Shown piece after piece: positions 7,565 through 16,254 of a stretch of DNA of 64,000 nucleotides. Positions within the stretch are counted from its first letter, which is position 1; each line of letters begins with the position of its first letter. The notes under the pieces were generated by a model. That model did not search any database, was not told the origin of the DNA, and saw only the letters and a program-made list of their open reading frames with translations. The position numbers and the translations under genes were made by a program. This stretch comes from Streptomyces physcomitrii (lineage in GTDB: Bacteria > Actinomycetota > Actinomycetes > Streptomycetales > Streptomycetaceae). The stretch lies in contig NZ_JAAWWP010000008.1 in the NCBI RefSeq assembly GCF_012273655.1, forward strand, positions 186,001-250,000, read 5' to 3'.

Positions 7565-8758
7565 CTAGCGGGCGAGTTGGTCCGCGAGGAGGGCGAGTTC
7601 GGTGCCCGCGAGGAGGAAGGCGCCGACGCCGAAGTCGGCCGTGGTGTCCGGGCCGATCGGCTGGCTGGACTCGGGACGGTCGCCCACCCCCTGCACCCAG
7701 CCGAGGAACCCGTCCGGCTGCACGGCCGTGGTGGCGAGCCCCTGCCAGGCACGGGCGGCCACCGGCAGGAAGGCCGTGCGGTCGACGAGGCCGGTGCGCA
7801 GCGCGAAGGCGGTGCCGTACGCGAGGAAGGAGGTGCCGCTGGTCTCGGGACCCGGGAGGTGGTCGGGGTCGGCGAGGTTGACGTTCCAGAAGCCGTCGGG
7901 GCGCTGGACCTCGCGGGCGGCGGTGAGCAGGGCGGCCAGGGCGGCGCGGTACTCCGGGACGTCGCGGGCGGTCGGCGGCAGGGCCTCAAGGGTCTTCACG
8001 TGGCCGCCGGCGACCCAGCCGTTCCCCCGCGACCAGCGGACGGGTTTCCCACCGGGCGAGGTGATCGCGCCGGGCAGGCCAGGGACGAACCGCTTGTCCC
8101 GGTACCACAGGCCGCTGTCCGGATCGAGCAGCCCAGGGCCGCCCTCGGTGCTCCTGGTGTGGGTGTAGAGGCGGTGCAGCTTCTCCTCGAAGGCGGCGCG
8201 GTCGGGCTGCCCCGACTGCTCGCGCAGTACGGCGATCCGGGCGAACGGCGGCATCGCCATGTGCAGCGCGTCGTCCCACCACCAGTCGTCGTCCTTCTCC
8301 GGCCGGTCCACGGCGACCATCCGGTGCAGGCACTCCTCGATCGCCGCGATCTTCCCGGGCTCGGGCTCCAGGGCGTACAGGTCGAGATAGGCCTGCCCGG
8401 CGCACTGGTTGTCCGCGTGCCGGGTGGTGACCCCGTCGAGCAGTCCGTAGTCGTGGCCCTCGGCCCAGCCCCGGGCGTGGTCGAGGTAGCGGCCCTCCCC
8501 GGTCAGCCGGTGCAGGGCCATCAGCCCGCTGAAGAAGGTGGCGCGGGCCCAGCCGTTGTCGCCGGGGTCCTGGTGGGCGCCGATCCAGTGGTCGGCGACC
8601 CGGCGCAGGACCACCGCGATCTCCTCCCGGGAGGGCAGCCGCACCGCCGTGGCGAGCGGCGGCGGGGCGGTACGGGCGGGGGCGGCCGAGGCCACCGGGG
8701 CGAGGGCGGCCGAGGCGGCAACTGCCGCCGCGCCGGAGAGGAGTTGACGCCGGTTCAT
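7565..8758 (-). CDS. Exported GH88/GH105 unsaturated glycuronyl hydrolase
   Basis: 397 residues. It starts with a twin-arginine type signal (MNRRQLLSGAAAVAASAAL, cleavage near ASA-AP at 26). The body is an alpha/alpha barrel with DNGWARATFFSGLMAL, WWWDDALHMAMPPFARI (acidic catalytic segment) and VRWSRGNGWVAGG, all typical of GH105 (YteR-like) enzymes. They remove unsaturated uronic acid from the end of pectin- or glycosaminoglycan-derived oligosaccharides made by lyases. Position of the gene: alone, divergent from the phosphatase gene, with overlapping palindromes and a DasR-like box in its upstream region. That suggests control by amino-sugar status (inference). Confidence 0.87.
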   Translation of the reverse strand: MNRRQLLSGAAAVAASAALAPVASAAPARTAPPPLATAVRLPSREEIAVVLRRVADHWIGAHQDPGDNGWARATFFSGLMALHRLTGEGRYLDHARGWAEGHDYGLLDGVTTRHADNQCAGQAYLDLYALEPEPGKIAAIEECLHRMVAVDRPEKDDDWWWDDALHMAMPPFARIAVLREQSGQPDRAAFEEKLHRLYTHTRSTEGGPGLLDPDSGLWYRDKRFVPGLPGAITSPGGKPVRWSRGNGWVAGGHVKTLEALPPTARDVPEYRAALAALLTAAREVQRPDGFWNVNLADPDHLPGPETSGTSFLAYGTAFALRTGLVDRTAFLPVAARAWQGLATTAVQPDGFLGWVQGVGDRPESSQPIGPDTTADFGVGAFLLAGTELALLADQLAR

Positions 8759-8938
8759 GGGGAGACGCCTCCGGAACTCAAGGGGACTCTGCGGGGATGA
8801 AACGGGCTCGACGGGGAGCGACTGGACTCGGCTCGACTCGGCTCAAGGGCTCCGGAGGACTCGGCGGAATCCATGGAGAAGCCACGGCCGCGGATTCCGG
8901 ATCCTGCACGGGGTTCCCGTTCTGAGCCGTATTCCTCA

Positions 8939-8961
8939 TGCTGTACAGCATTCAGAATGCT
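8939..8961. promoter_or_regulatory. Two overlapping perfect palindromes (operator-like)
   Basis: TGCTGTACAGCA (8939-8950) is a perfect 12-bp palindrome. It overlaps AGCATTCAGAATGCT (8947-8961), a perfect 15-bp odd palindrome. They lie about 180 bp upstream of the GH105 start and 245 bp upstream of the phosphatase. They are likely binding sites for a dimeric regulator. Confidence 0.5.
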
Positions 8962-8984
8962 GCACGAGATCCCCTTACCTGTCC

Positions 8985-9000
8985 ATGGTCTGGACCAGAT
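8985..9000. promoter_or_regulatory. DasR-responsive element (dre)-like box
   Basis: Core TGGTCTGGACCA (8986-8997) differs at one base from the TGGTCTAGACCA core of the GntR-family regulator DasR; arms TGGTC/GACCA are perfect. It sits between the divergent GH105 and phosphatase genes. DasR represses chitin and N-acetylglucosamine genes in Streptomyces. Which neighbour it controls is not visible. Confidence 0.5.
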
Positions 9001-9050
9001 GGGGCGTGGCGGGTGCGCGCGACCGCTCCGCGCCTCCCCGCTCCCCCGCA

Positions 9051-9086
9051 CCCGCCGCGCCCGCCGCGCCCGCCGCGCCCGCCGCG
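9051..9086. repeat. Four tandem CCCGCCGCG repeats
   Basis: Exact 9-bp unit, four copies, in the untranslated region before the phosphatase gene. The rest of 9001-9204 has no other recognisable element apart from the GAAGGAG ribosome site. Confidence 0.8.
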
Positions 9087-9204
9087 CCCGGAAACGACCG
9101 GCGGGGCGGTCCGGCGCACCCCTTGCCCCGAGTGGGGCACCGCGATCGCTGAGGTGCGGTTTCTGGGTGACCATGGCTCTTGGGGAAGACGGTGAAGGAG
9201 CGAC

Positions 9205-11640
9205 GTGCCCGAACCGCAGGACCAGGGGCCCGGCGGGCGGCGCCCACCGGGGCGCGGCGCGCGGGACTCGCACGGGCCGGTGACCGCCCGGGCCCCGGGC
9301 GCGTACGGCGACCCGGCGGACCGGCAGCCGCCCCGGGAACCGCACCCGCCGCGACACCCGCGCCCTCACCCGCAGAGCACCGACACCACCGGCCGCCCCT
9401 CCGTCGCCGAGGCCATGGCGCAGCTGCTCAGCTGCCCGGATCCGCAGTCCCTGCTGGCCACCGCGATGGACGTCTGGCTGGCCGGGGTGGGGGCCTCCTC
9501 GGGGGCCGTGCATCTGCTCCAGGACGACGGGTGGATGCGGATGGCGATGGGGACGGGATACGAGGAGGAGCTGCTCGACAGGTTCCGGATGATCCCGCCG
9601 GACGCCGATCTGCCGATCGTGGAGGTGGCCCGCACCCGCGAGCCGGTGCATGTGCTCGCCGAGGCCTACCGGAGCCGGTTCCCGGACGTGGGCCCCCTGC
9701 AGCTCCAGGTCTCCTTCAGCGTGCTCCCGCTGCTCGTGGACGACCGCTGCCTGGGCACCCTCATGGTGCAGCTGGAACGCCTAGAGCCGCTCAGCGCCGA
9801 GGAGGAGCACGAGCTGACCCTGATCTCCACGGTCAGCGCGCACCGCCTCGACCATCTGCTGTCCACCGGGGCGGGCGCGGAGAGCGACGAGCGGCTCGAC
9901 CAGGCCCTGCGGCTGATCCGGGGGCGTTCGCGCGCGGCGCGCCTCGAACTCGCCATGACCAACGCCGAGATCGGCTCCTTCGACTGGGACTTCGCCTCCG
10001 GCAAGCTCATCTGGGACGACCGGATCTGCCGCATCTTCGGCTTCGACCCCAAGGACTTCGACGAACGGCACGAGACCTTCCTCGACGCCATCCACCCCGA
10101 GGACCGCGAGGACGTGATCGAACTCCTGGAGCGCACCAAGGAGTCGGGGATCTACCGCGGGGAGTACCGCATCGTCTGGCCGGACGGCAGCGTGCACTGG
10201 ATCGACGCGGGCGGCCGGGTCGTCTACGACACCCAGGGGCGGCCGATGGGCATGCTCGGGGTCGCCCAGGACCGTACCGAGCAGCACCGGCGGGAGGAGC
10301 AGAGCGCCTCCCGGCAGCGGTTCGTGCTCGATGTCTCGCGCGCCTTCAGCGGGGCGATGTCCACGCAGAGCGTGATCGGGCAGGTCTTCGACACGGTGCT
10401 GCCCGGGCTCGGCGGCACGGCGACCGCCGTCTTCCTGCGCGAGGCCACCGGTCTGCACCTGGTCGGCAGCCGCGGCTTCCACGGCCCGGACCTCGAACAC
10501 CTCGAACGGCTCGGGCACCTCGCCGAGAGCGGCCCCGGGCACCCGCTGCTGCGCCGCCTCGGCACCGACCGGCCGGTGTTCTTCGCCGACCGCGCGGAGT
10601 ACCTGCGGCACTTCGCCTCCCCGGACCCCCTGTGGGCAGAGCCGCCCGCCTCCGGCGCCGTACTGCCGCTGACCACCGGCGAGGGCCTGGTCGGCATGTG
10701 GATCGTCACCTACGCGGAGCCGCACGAGTTCACCGCGGACGTACAGGTCGCGCACACCGCCGCGGCGGGCATCCTCGGCCAATCCCTGGCCCGCGCCCAG
10801 CAGTTCGACGCCCGGCGGCGGCAGATGAACGAACTCCAGCAGCTGATGCTGCCGCGCAACCTCCCCGAGGTGCCGGGCCTGGAGACCGTGGTCCGCTATC
10901 TGCCCGGCTCCAAGGGCCTCTACGTGGGCGGCGACTGGTACGACATCCTCACCATGCCGCACGGCACGGTGATGCTGGCGATCGGCGACGTCCAGGGGCA
11001 CAGCGCCGAAGCCGCCGCCGTCATGGGCCAGTTGCGCACCGCGATGTGGGCGCACGCCAAGCGGGGCCCCACCCCGAGCGCCCTGATGGCGCTCGGCAAC
11101 CACACCCTCACCGACCTCGACACCGACCTCTTCGCCACCGGCTGCCTGGTCGAACTCGACCCGGAGCGGGGGACGTTCACCGCCGTGCGGGCCGGTCACC
11201 CGTACCCCCTCGTGGTCCATCCGGACGGCCGCGTCGAGGAGTTGGAGGTACCGGGCGGGCTCCCCCTCGGCACCTTCACCGGCACCGACTACCCCGCGCT
11301 CGCCGGGACGCTGCCGACCGGCGCCATCCTGCTGCTCTTCACCGACGGGCTGGTCGAACGCCCCGGCACCGACTACTCGGGCGCGGTGCACGAACTCATG
11401 CACGCCCTCGCCGAGTGGACCGCCCGCGACCGGGCCCCGGAGCACGGCGCCGGGAACGGCGCGGGCGACGGCCCGCTCGGCAGGCGCACCCTGGCGGCCC
11501 GCCCCGGGGACACGGGGCCCGCGCAGTCGGTCGCGGCCGGCCTCTCCCTGGACGCCCTCGCCGACCTGGTGGTCACCCCGGCCCTGTCCCGCAGCTCGCA
11601 CGACGACATCGCGGTGGTGCTCGTCCGCCGGTCCGGCTGA
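9205..11640 (+). CDS. GAF-PAS-GAF-SpoIIE (PP2C) protein phosphatase
   Basis: 811 residues from GTG 9205, with GAAGGAG 5 nt upstream. A disordered Pro/Arg-rich head (1-60) precedes a GAF domain (about 65-215). A PAS domain follows (about 248-357; NAEIGSFDWDFASGKL, and WPDGSVHWIDAGGR in its PAC part), then a second GAF (370-532) and a SpoIIE-type phosphatase domain from about 541. The phosphatase domain has GGDWYDI, the metal-binding GDVQGHS and FTDGLVERPG. There is no anti-sigma kinase domain. Such proteins dephosphorylate anti-sigma-factor antagonists and feed signals into alternative sigma factors; the GAF/PAS domains sense an unknown ligand. The protein is soluble. Confidence 0.9.
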   Translation: MPEPQDQGPGGRRPPGRGARDSHGPVTARAPGAYGDPADRQPPREPHPPRHPRPHPQSTDTTGRPSVAEAMAQLLSCPDPQSLLATAMDVWLAGVGASSGAVHLLQDDGWMRMAMGTGYEEELLDRFRMIPPDADLPIVEVARTREPVHVLAEAYRSRFPDVGPLQLQVSFSVLPLLVDDRCLGTLMVQLERLEPLSAEEEHELTLISTVSAHRLDHLLSTGAGAESDERLDQALRLIRGRSRAARLELAMTNAEIGSFDWDFASGKLIWDDRICRIFGFDPKDFDERHETFLDAIHPEDREDVIELLERTKESGIYRGEYRIVWPDGSVHWIDAGGRVVYDTQGRPMGMLGVAQDRTEQHRREEQSASRQRFVLDVSRAFSGAMSTQSVIGQVFDTVLPGLGGTATAVFLREATGLHLVGSRGFHGPDLEHLERLGHLAESGPGHPLLRRLGTDRPVFFADRAEYLRHFASPDPLWAEPPASGAVLPLTTGEGLVGMWIVTYAEPHEFTADVQVAHTAAAGILGQSLARAQQFDARRRQMNELQQLMLPRNLPEVPGLETVVRYLPGSKGLYVGGDWYDILTMPHGTVMLAIGDVQGHSAEAAAVMGQLRTAMWAHAKRGPTPSALMALGNHTLTDLDTDLFATGCLVELDPERGTFTAVRAGHPYPLVVHPDGRVEELEVPGGLPLGTFTGTDYPALAGTLPTGAILLLFTDGLVERPGTDYSGAVHELMHALAEWTARDRAPEHGAGNGAGDGPLGRRTLAARPGDTGPAQSVAAGLSLDALADLVVTPALSRSSHDDIAVVLVRRSG

Positions 11641-11792
11641 GTCCCGGCCGAGGGCCCCCGGCTCGGCTGCTCGGGTACGGATGTCCCCGCGCCCGGGGGT
11701 GCCAGGGCGAGCCCCCTGGTGGGGATTTCCCCACCGCGGTCCCGGGGGCCGACCGGCTGGGCCCGGCGGACGGCCCGCGACAGGCTGAAGCC

Positions 11793-12470
11793 ATGACGAC
11801 CGAGACGACAACTCCCCCCACCGCGTACGGCACTTGGCAGCCCGCGCCGCCGCGCCCCACCCTCCGCTTCGGCTCCGGGCTGCGCTACGTCCTGCTCGGC
11901 TTCCCCCTCGCCCTCGGCGCCTTCGTGGCCGCGAGCGCCGGACTCTCCCTCGGCCTCGGCACACTCGTGGTGGTGCTCGGCGTGCCGGTGCTGGCCGGGA
12001 CCCTGGCGACGGCCCGCCGGTACGCGGCCTTCGAACGCCGGCGCGCCGAGGCCGTCACCGGCGAGCCGCTGCCCGCCCCGCGCTACCGCACGGCGACCGG
12101 CGACGGCCTCCGCGGCCGGGCCCGGGCGCTCGCGGACCCGCAGTCCTGGCGCGACCTCGGCTTCATGTTCCTCGCCCTCCTCCAGCGCACCGTCACCTTC
12201 ACCCTGGCGCTGACCTGGACCCTCGGCGGCCTCGGCGAACTCCTCTACGCCACCTGGTCCTGGTCCCTCCCCCGGGACGACAACAACGGCCTGCTCGACC
12301 TCGCCTTCGGCATCTCCTCGAAGGCGGCCGACCTCGGCTTCCACACCGCCGTCGGCGCGGTCCTGCTCGCCACGGCGGTGCCGGTGATCCGGGCCCTGGT
12401 GGCCCTGGAGGCCGGCCTGGTCCGGGGGCTGCTCGCGCCGCGCCCGGCAACCGCACGGTACGGGGGCTGA
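11793..12470 (+). CDS. Membrane sensor-domain protein without kinase
   Basis: 225 residues from ATG 11793. Four membrane segments: about 30-50 and 50-72 (RYVLLGFPLALGAFVAAS, LGTLVVVLGVPVLAG), about 130-150, and 185-208. Between the second and third lies a soluble stretch ending in ADPQSWRDLGFMFLALL. This is the putative sensor domain (PF13796 type) normally fused to a histidine kinase in Streptomyces. Here it ends without any kinase domain, and no kinase gene follows. It is 152 bp downstream of the phosphatase, so it could act with it. It ends 17 bp from the convergent aldehyde dehydrogenase. Function unknown. Confidence 0.8.
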   Translation: MTTETTTPPTAYGTWQPAPPRPTLRFGSGLRYVLLGFPLALGAFVAASAGLSLGLGTLVVVLGVPVLAGTLATARRYAAFERRRAEAVTGEPLPAPRYRTATGDGLRGRARALADPQSWRDLGFMFLALLQRTVTFTLALTWTLGGLGELLYATWSWSLPRDDNNGLLDLAFGISSKAADLGFHTAVGAVLLATAVPVIRALVALEAGLVRGLLAPRPATARYGG

Positions 12471-12487
12471 ACAGCGGGGGCACCGGC

Positions 12488-13972
12488 CTACCGCACACGC
12501 CGCGGCACCCCCCAAGGGTTGGCCTCCCGCAGCGGCTCGGGCAGCAGGACCTCGGGCAGGGCCTGGTAGGCGACCGGCCGCAGGAAGCGTTCGGCCGCGG
12601 CGGTGCCGACCGAGGTGGTGGCGGGCACGGTGGCGGCCGGGAAGGGGCCGCCGTGCTGCATGGCGTGGGTGACGGAGACCCCGGTGGGCCACTGGTTGAA
12701 CAGCACCCGCCCGCTGCGGTCACCCAACACCTCGGCGAGCGCGGCGAGTTCACCGTCCGCCCCGGCCTCGGTGGCTTCGGCTTCGGCGGCTTCGGCGTGC
12801 AGGCTTCCGGTGAGCTGTCCGGGCAGCTTGCGCAGCACCCCGGTCAGCTCGGCGCGGCTGCCGTAGGTGACCACCAGGCCGAGCGGTCCGAAGCACTCCG
12901 CGGTCGCCGCCCGGCCCGCCGCGGTGAAGGCCGCCAGGTCCAGGGCGAGCAGCCGGGGCGCCGGTTCCGGTGCCCCCTCCGCGGGCCAGACCAGCCGCCG
13001 GGCGCCCGGGAGCGCCGCAAGCCGCCCGGCGCCGTCCAGGTAGCCCGCGGTGAAGCGGTCGCCGAGCATCGGGGCCGCGGGGACCGCGCCCACCGCCGCG
13101 GTGAGCGCGGCCAGGAGCCCGTGGTCCTCGGCGGGCAGGAACAGCAGCCCCGGGTTGGTGCAGAACTGCCCGGCGCCCTGGGTGAGCGAGGCGGCACAGC
13201 CCTCGGCGATCTCCCGGGTGCGGGCGCGGGCCGCCGCCTCGGTGACCACCACCGGGTTGACGCTGCCGAGTTCGCCGTAGAAGGGGATGGGTTCGGGGCG
13301 GTCGGCGGCGATACGGGCGAGGGCGAGGCCGCCGCGTTCCGAGCCGGTGAAGGCGGCGGCGCGCAGGGCCGGGTGGCGCAGCGCCTCGACTCCGGCCCGC
13401 TCGCCCTCGATCAGCGCGAAGACGCCCTCGGGAGCCCCGGCCCCGGCCAGCGCCCGGCGCACGATCCCCGCGGTGAGCCGGGAGAGTTCCGGGTGCCCCG
13501 GATGCGCCTTGACCACCACGGGGCAGCCCGCGGCCCAGGCGGAGGCGGTGTCGCCGCCCGCGACGCTGAAGGCGAAGGGGAAGTTGCCCGCCGCGAAGAC
13601 GAGCACCGGGCCGAGTGCGGTGCGGTAGCGGCGCAGTTCGGGGCGCGGTCCGGTGGGCCAGTCCGGGTCGGCGCGGTCGATCCGGACGTCGTAGAGGGCG
13701 CCGGTGGAGGCCTCGGTGGCGAACAGGCCCAACTGGAAGGTGGTACGGGTGAGTTCGCCGTGGAGGCGGGCGGGCCCGAGCCGGGTCTCCCGGTCGGCGG
13801 CGGCGACCAGCCGCTCCCGTTCCGCCTCCAGGGCACCGGCCACCGCGGTCAGCGCGCGGGCGCGGTCCGCCGGGCGGGAGCGGGCCCAGCCGGACGCGGC
13901 GGCGGCAGCGGCCTCAACCGCCGCGCCGACCGCGGCCGTTGAGGTGGTGGGCGAGCTCGCGGGGGCGTCCAT
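12488..13972 (-). CDS. 2,5-dioxovalerate (alpha-ketoglutarate semialdehyde) dehydrogenase
   Basis: 494 residues from ATG 13972; a TTG three codons earlier (13981), better spaced from AAGGAAAGG, is an alternative. Aldehyde dehydrogenase fold: VFAAGNFPFAFSVAGGDTAS in the cofactor-binding region, catalytic glutamate in YGELGSVNPVVV, and nucleophile cysteine in TQGAGQFCTNPG. The AGNFPFAF/GSVNP variants are typical of the NADP-dependent alpha-ketoglutarate semialdehyde dehydrogenases, not of betaine or acetaldehyde enzymes. Reaction: alpha-ketoglutarate semialdehyde to alpha-ketoglutarate, last step of hydroxyproline breakdown. It is the last gene of the operon, 68 bp after the epimerase gene. Confidence 0.88.
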   Translation of the reverse strand: MDAPASSPTTSTAAVGAAVEAAAAAASGWARSRPADRARALTAVAGALEAERERLVAAADRETRLGPARLHGELTRTTFQLGLFATEASTGALYDVRIDRADPDWPTGPRPELRRYRTALGPVLVFAAGNFPFAFSVAGGDTASAWAAGCPVVVKAHPGHPELSRLTAGIVRRALAGAGAPEGVFALIEGERAGVEALRHPALRAAAFTGSERGGLALARIAADRPEPIPFYGELGSVNPVVVTEAAARARTREIAEGCAASLTQGAGQFCTNPGLLFLPAEDHGLLAALTAAVGAVPAAPMLGDRFTAGYLDGAGRLAALPGARRLVWPAEGAPEPAPRLLALDLAAFTAAGRAATAECFGPLGLVVTYGSRAELTGVLRKLPGQLTGSLHAEAAEAEATEAGADGELAALAEVLGDRSGRVLFNQWPTGVSVTHAMQHGGPFPAATVPATTSVGTAAAERFLRPVAYQALPEVLLPEPLREANPWGVPRRVR

Positions 13973-14040
13973 CGTGGTCAATCCCTTTCCTTGGGTACGG
14001 AGTTGGGGTCCGGGCGACGAGGGGAGTTTGAAGACAGGGC

Positions 14041-15042
14041 CTAGAGGACGAAGCCCTCGGGGAAGGGATCACGAGGGTCCAGGAGGTAGTTGGCGGTGCC
14101 GGTGATCCAGGCGCGGCCGCTGACCTCGGGGACGACCGCGGGCAGGCCGCCGACCTCGGTGGTGCCGGTGAGCCGTCCGGTGAAGCGGGTACCGATGAAG
14201 GACTCGTTGACGAAGTCGGTGTGCAGGGCGAGTTCGCCGCGGGCGTGCAGCTGGGCCATCCGGGCCGAGGTGCCGGTGCCGCACGGCGAACGGTCGAACC
14301 AGCCCGGGTGGATCGCCATCGCGTTGCGCGAGTGCGCGGCGGTGGAGCCGGGCGCGAGGAACTGCACGTGCTTGCAGCCCGAGATGGCCGGGTCCACCGG
14401 GTGCACCGGACGGTCCCGCTCGTCGATCGCCCGCATCAGCGCGAGCCCGGCGGCCAGGATCTCGTCCTTGCGCGAGCGCGCGAACGGCAGCCCCAGCGCG
14501 TCCAGTTGCACCATCGCGTAGAAGTTGCCGCCATAGGCCAGGTCGTACGGGACGGTGCCGAGGCCGGGTACCGCCACCTCGGCGTCCAGGCGCAGGGCGA
14601 AGGAGTCCACATTGCGCAGGGTGACCTCCTCGGCGACCCCCTCGCGGACGGCGACCCGGGCCTCGACGAGTCCGGCCGGGGTGTCGAGCCGGACCACGGT
14701 CACCGGTTCCCGCACCTCGACCATGCCGGTCTCCACCAGCACCGTGGCCACCCCGATGGTGCCGTGCCCGCACATCGGCAGAAAGCCGCTGACCTCGATG
14801 TACAGCACTCCCCAGTCGGCGTCCTGCCGGGTGGGCGGCTGGAGAAGGGCGCCGCTCATCGCCGGGTGGCCGCGCGGCTCGTCGACCAGGAAGCGGCGCA
14901 GCCCGTCCAGGTGCGCCATGGCGTGGCGGCGGCGCTCGGCCATACTGGCACCGGGGATCGGCCCGACTCCGCCGGTGACGACCCGGGTCGGCATGCCCTC
15001 GGTGTGCGAGTCGACCGCGCTGAGGGTCCGCACGGAGCGCAT
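14041..15042 (-). CDS. 4-hydroxyproline 2-epimerase (proline racemase family)
   Basis: 333 residues; ATG 15042 overlaps the previous stop by one base (TGATG). It interconverts trans-4-hydroxy-L-proline and cis-4-hydroxy-D-proline without cofactor. The two acid/base cysteines are both present: C91 in PMCGHGTIG (with H93) and C254 in SPCGTGTSA. The family distinguishes epimerases (C/C, as here) from dehydratases (T/C). DSHTEGMPTRVV near the N-terminus is also diagnostic. Placed between the deaminase and the aldehyde dehydrogenase genes, its role in the hydroxyproline pathway is secure. Confidence 0.92.
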   Translation of the reverse strand: MRSVRTLSAVDSHTEGMPTRVVTGGVGPIPGASMAERRRHAMAHLDGLRRFLVDEPRGHPAMSGALLQPPTRQDADWGVLYIEVSGFLPMCGHGTIGVATVLVETGMVEVREPVTVVRLDTPAGLVEARVAVREGVAEEVTLRNVDSFALRLDAEVAVPGLGTVPYDLAYGGNFYAMVQLDALGLPFARSRKDEILAAGLALMRAIDERDRPVHPVDPAISGCKHVQFLAPGSTAAHSRNAMAIHPGWFDRSPCGTGTSARMAQLHARGELALHTDFVNESFIGTRFTGRLTGTTEVGGLPAVVPEVSGRAWITGTANYLLDPRDPFPEGFVL

Positions 15043-16103
15043 CAGCGGGCCTGCCGCTGGAGACCGGTCTGCGTCCGAGGACCTGTCCCGGTTCCGGTCC
15101 CGGTCCCGGTCCGAGGATCGCCCTGCCCCTGGGGGTCGGCGTGCAGGTGGGGATCGGCCCGCGGCTGGGGATCGGCCTGCTGCCGCAGGGCGGCGAGCGC
15201 GCGGGCCATGTCCGCCTCGACCTGGGCCCGTTGGGCGGCGGAGAGGGGTCCGCGCGGGGGGCGGCAGGGCCCGCCGAAGCGGCCGACCTGCTCCATGCCG
15301 AGCTTGATGGCCTGCACGAACTCGGTGCGCGAGTCCCAGCGGAAGGCGGCGACCAGCGGCTCGTACAGGGCGCGGGCCTCGGCGAGGCGACCGGCGCGGG
15401 CCAGTTCGTACAGGCGGATCGACTCGGCGGGGAAGACATTGGGGAATCCGGCGAACCAGCCGGTGGCGCCCATCAGCAGGCTCTCCAGGACGACGTCGTC
15501 GGCGCCGCTGATCACCTCCAGACCGGGCGCGCTCTCCTTGATCTCCAGGACCCGCCGCACATCCCCGGAGAACTCCTTCACCGCGACGACGTGATCGAGC
15601 TGCGCGATCTCGGCGAGCAGCGCGGGGGTCAGGTCCACCTTGGTGTCGATCGGGTTGTTGTAGACCATCACGGGCAGCCCGACCGAGACGACCGCCTCGA
15701 AGTGGGCGAGGATCTCCCGGTCGTTGGCCCGGTACATGGTCGGCGGCAGACACAGCAGCCCGTCCGCGCCGTCCTCCGCGGCGCGCTCCGCCCAGTACCG
15801 GGCCTGGTGCGCGCCGGGCCCGTGCACCCCGACGACGACGATGCCCTCCCCGCCCACCGCCTCGATCGCGGTACGGGCGACCCGGCGCCGCTCCTCGTCG
15901 GTGAGCGAGGAGTACTCGCCCAGCGAGCCGTTGGGGCCGACACCGCGGCAGCCGTTGTCGACGAGCCAGCGGCAGTGCTCGGCATAGCGGTCGTAGTCCA
16001 CCGCGAGTCCGGCGGGGGCGGCCGGGTCCTCGGAGTAGGGCAGCGCGGTGGCCACCACGACACCGCCGAGCGGTCCGTGGCTGCCGTGCGGGGTTCCGGT
16101 CAT
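15042..16103 (-). CDS. DapA-family lyase, pyrroline-4-hydroxy-2-carboxylate deaminase
   Basis: 353 residues. TIM-barrel aldolase of the dihydrodipicolinate synthase family with Schiff-base lysine K176 in VAVKEFSGD and tyrosine Y148 in VYNNP. The substrate loop reads GPNGSLGEY rather than the GTTGE of true DapA. In this operon it should convert 1-pyrroline-4-hydroxy-2-carboxylate to alpha-ketoglutarate semialdehyde plus ammonia. The family ends near residue 305. Here an unusual tail follows, with ADP-triplet repeats (ADPQPRADPHLHADP) and then GTGTGTGTG, encoded by short DNA repeats. Directly upstream (16136-16250) is another simple-repeat tract. Confidence 0.87.
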   Translation of the reverse strand: MTGTPHGSHGPLGGVVVATALPYSEDPAAPAGLAVDYDRYAEHCRWLVDNGCRGVGPNGSLGEYSSLTDEERRRVARTAIEAVGGEGIVVVGVHGPGAHQARYWAERAAEDGADGLLCLPPTMYRANDREILAHFEAVVSVGLPVMVYNNPIDTKVDLTPALLAEIAQLDHVVAVKEFSGDVRRVLEIKESAPGLEVISGADDVVLESLLMGATGWFAGFPNVFPAESIRLYELARAGRLAEARALYEPLVAAFRWDSRTEFVQAIKLGMEQVGRFGGPCRPPRGPLSAAQRAQVEADMARALAALRQQADPQPRADPHLHADPQGQGDPRTGTGTGTGTGPRTQTGLQRQAR

Positions 16104-16135
16104 GAACGGGGCTCCTTCTGGGGGGAGTCGGGCGC

Positions 16136-16250
16136 TGCGGAGTCGGGTCGGGGTCGGGTGCCTTGGGCCGGGCTCGGAATCGGAATCGGAGTCGGGGTCG
16201 GGGTCGGGGTGGGAGTCGGGCGCCAGGGGCCGGAATCGGAGTCGGAGTCG
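16136..16250. repeat. Degenerate hexamer repeat spacer inside the hydroxyproline operon
   Basis: About 115 bp made almost only of GGGTCG, GGAATC and GGAGTC units on the plus strand. It separates the dehydrogenase genes from the DapA-like gene, whereas other joints of this operon overlap. No reading frame of interest. It likely arose by slippage; it may affect coupling of the two operon halves. Confidence 0.75.
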
Positions 16251-16254
16251 GGTG

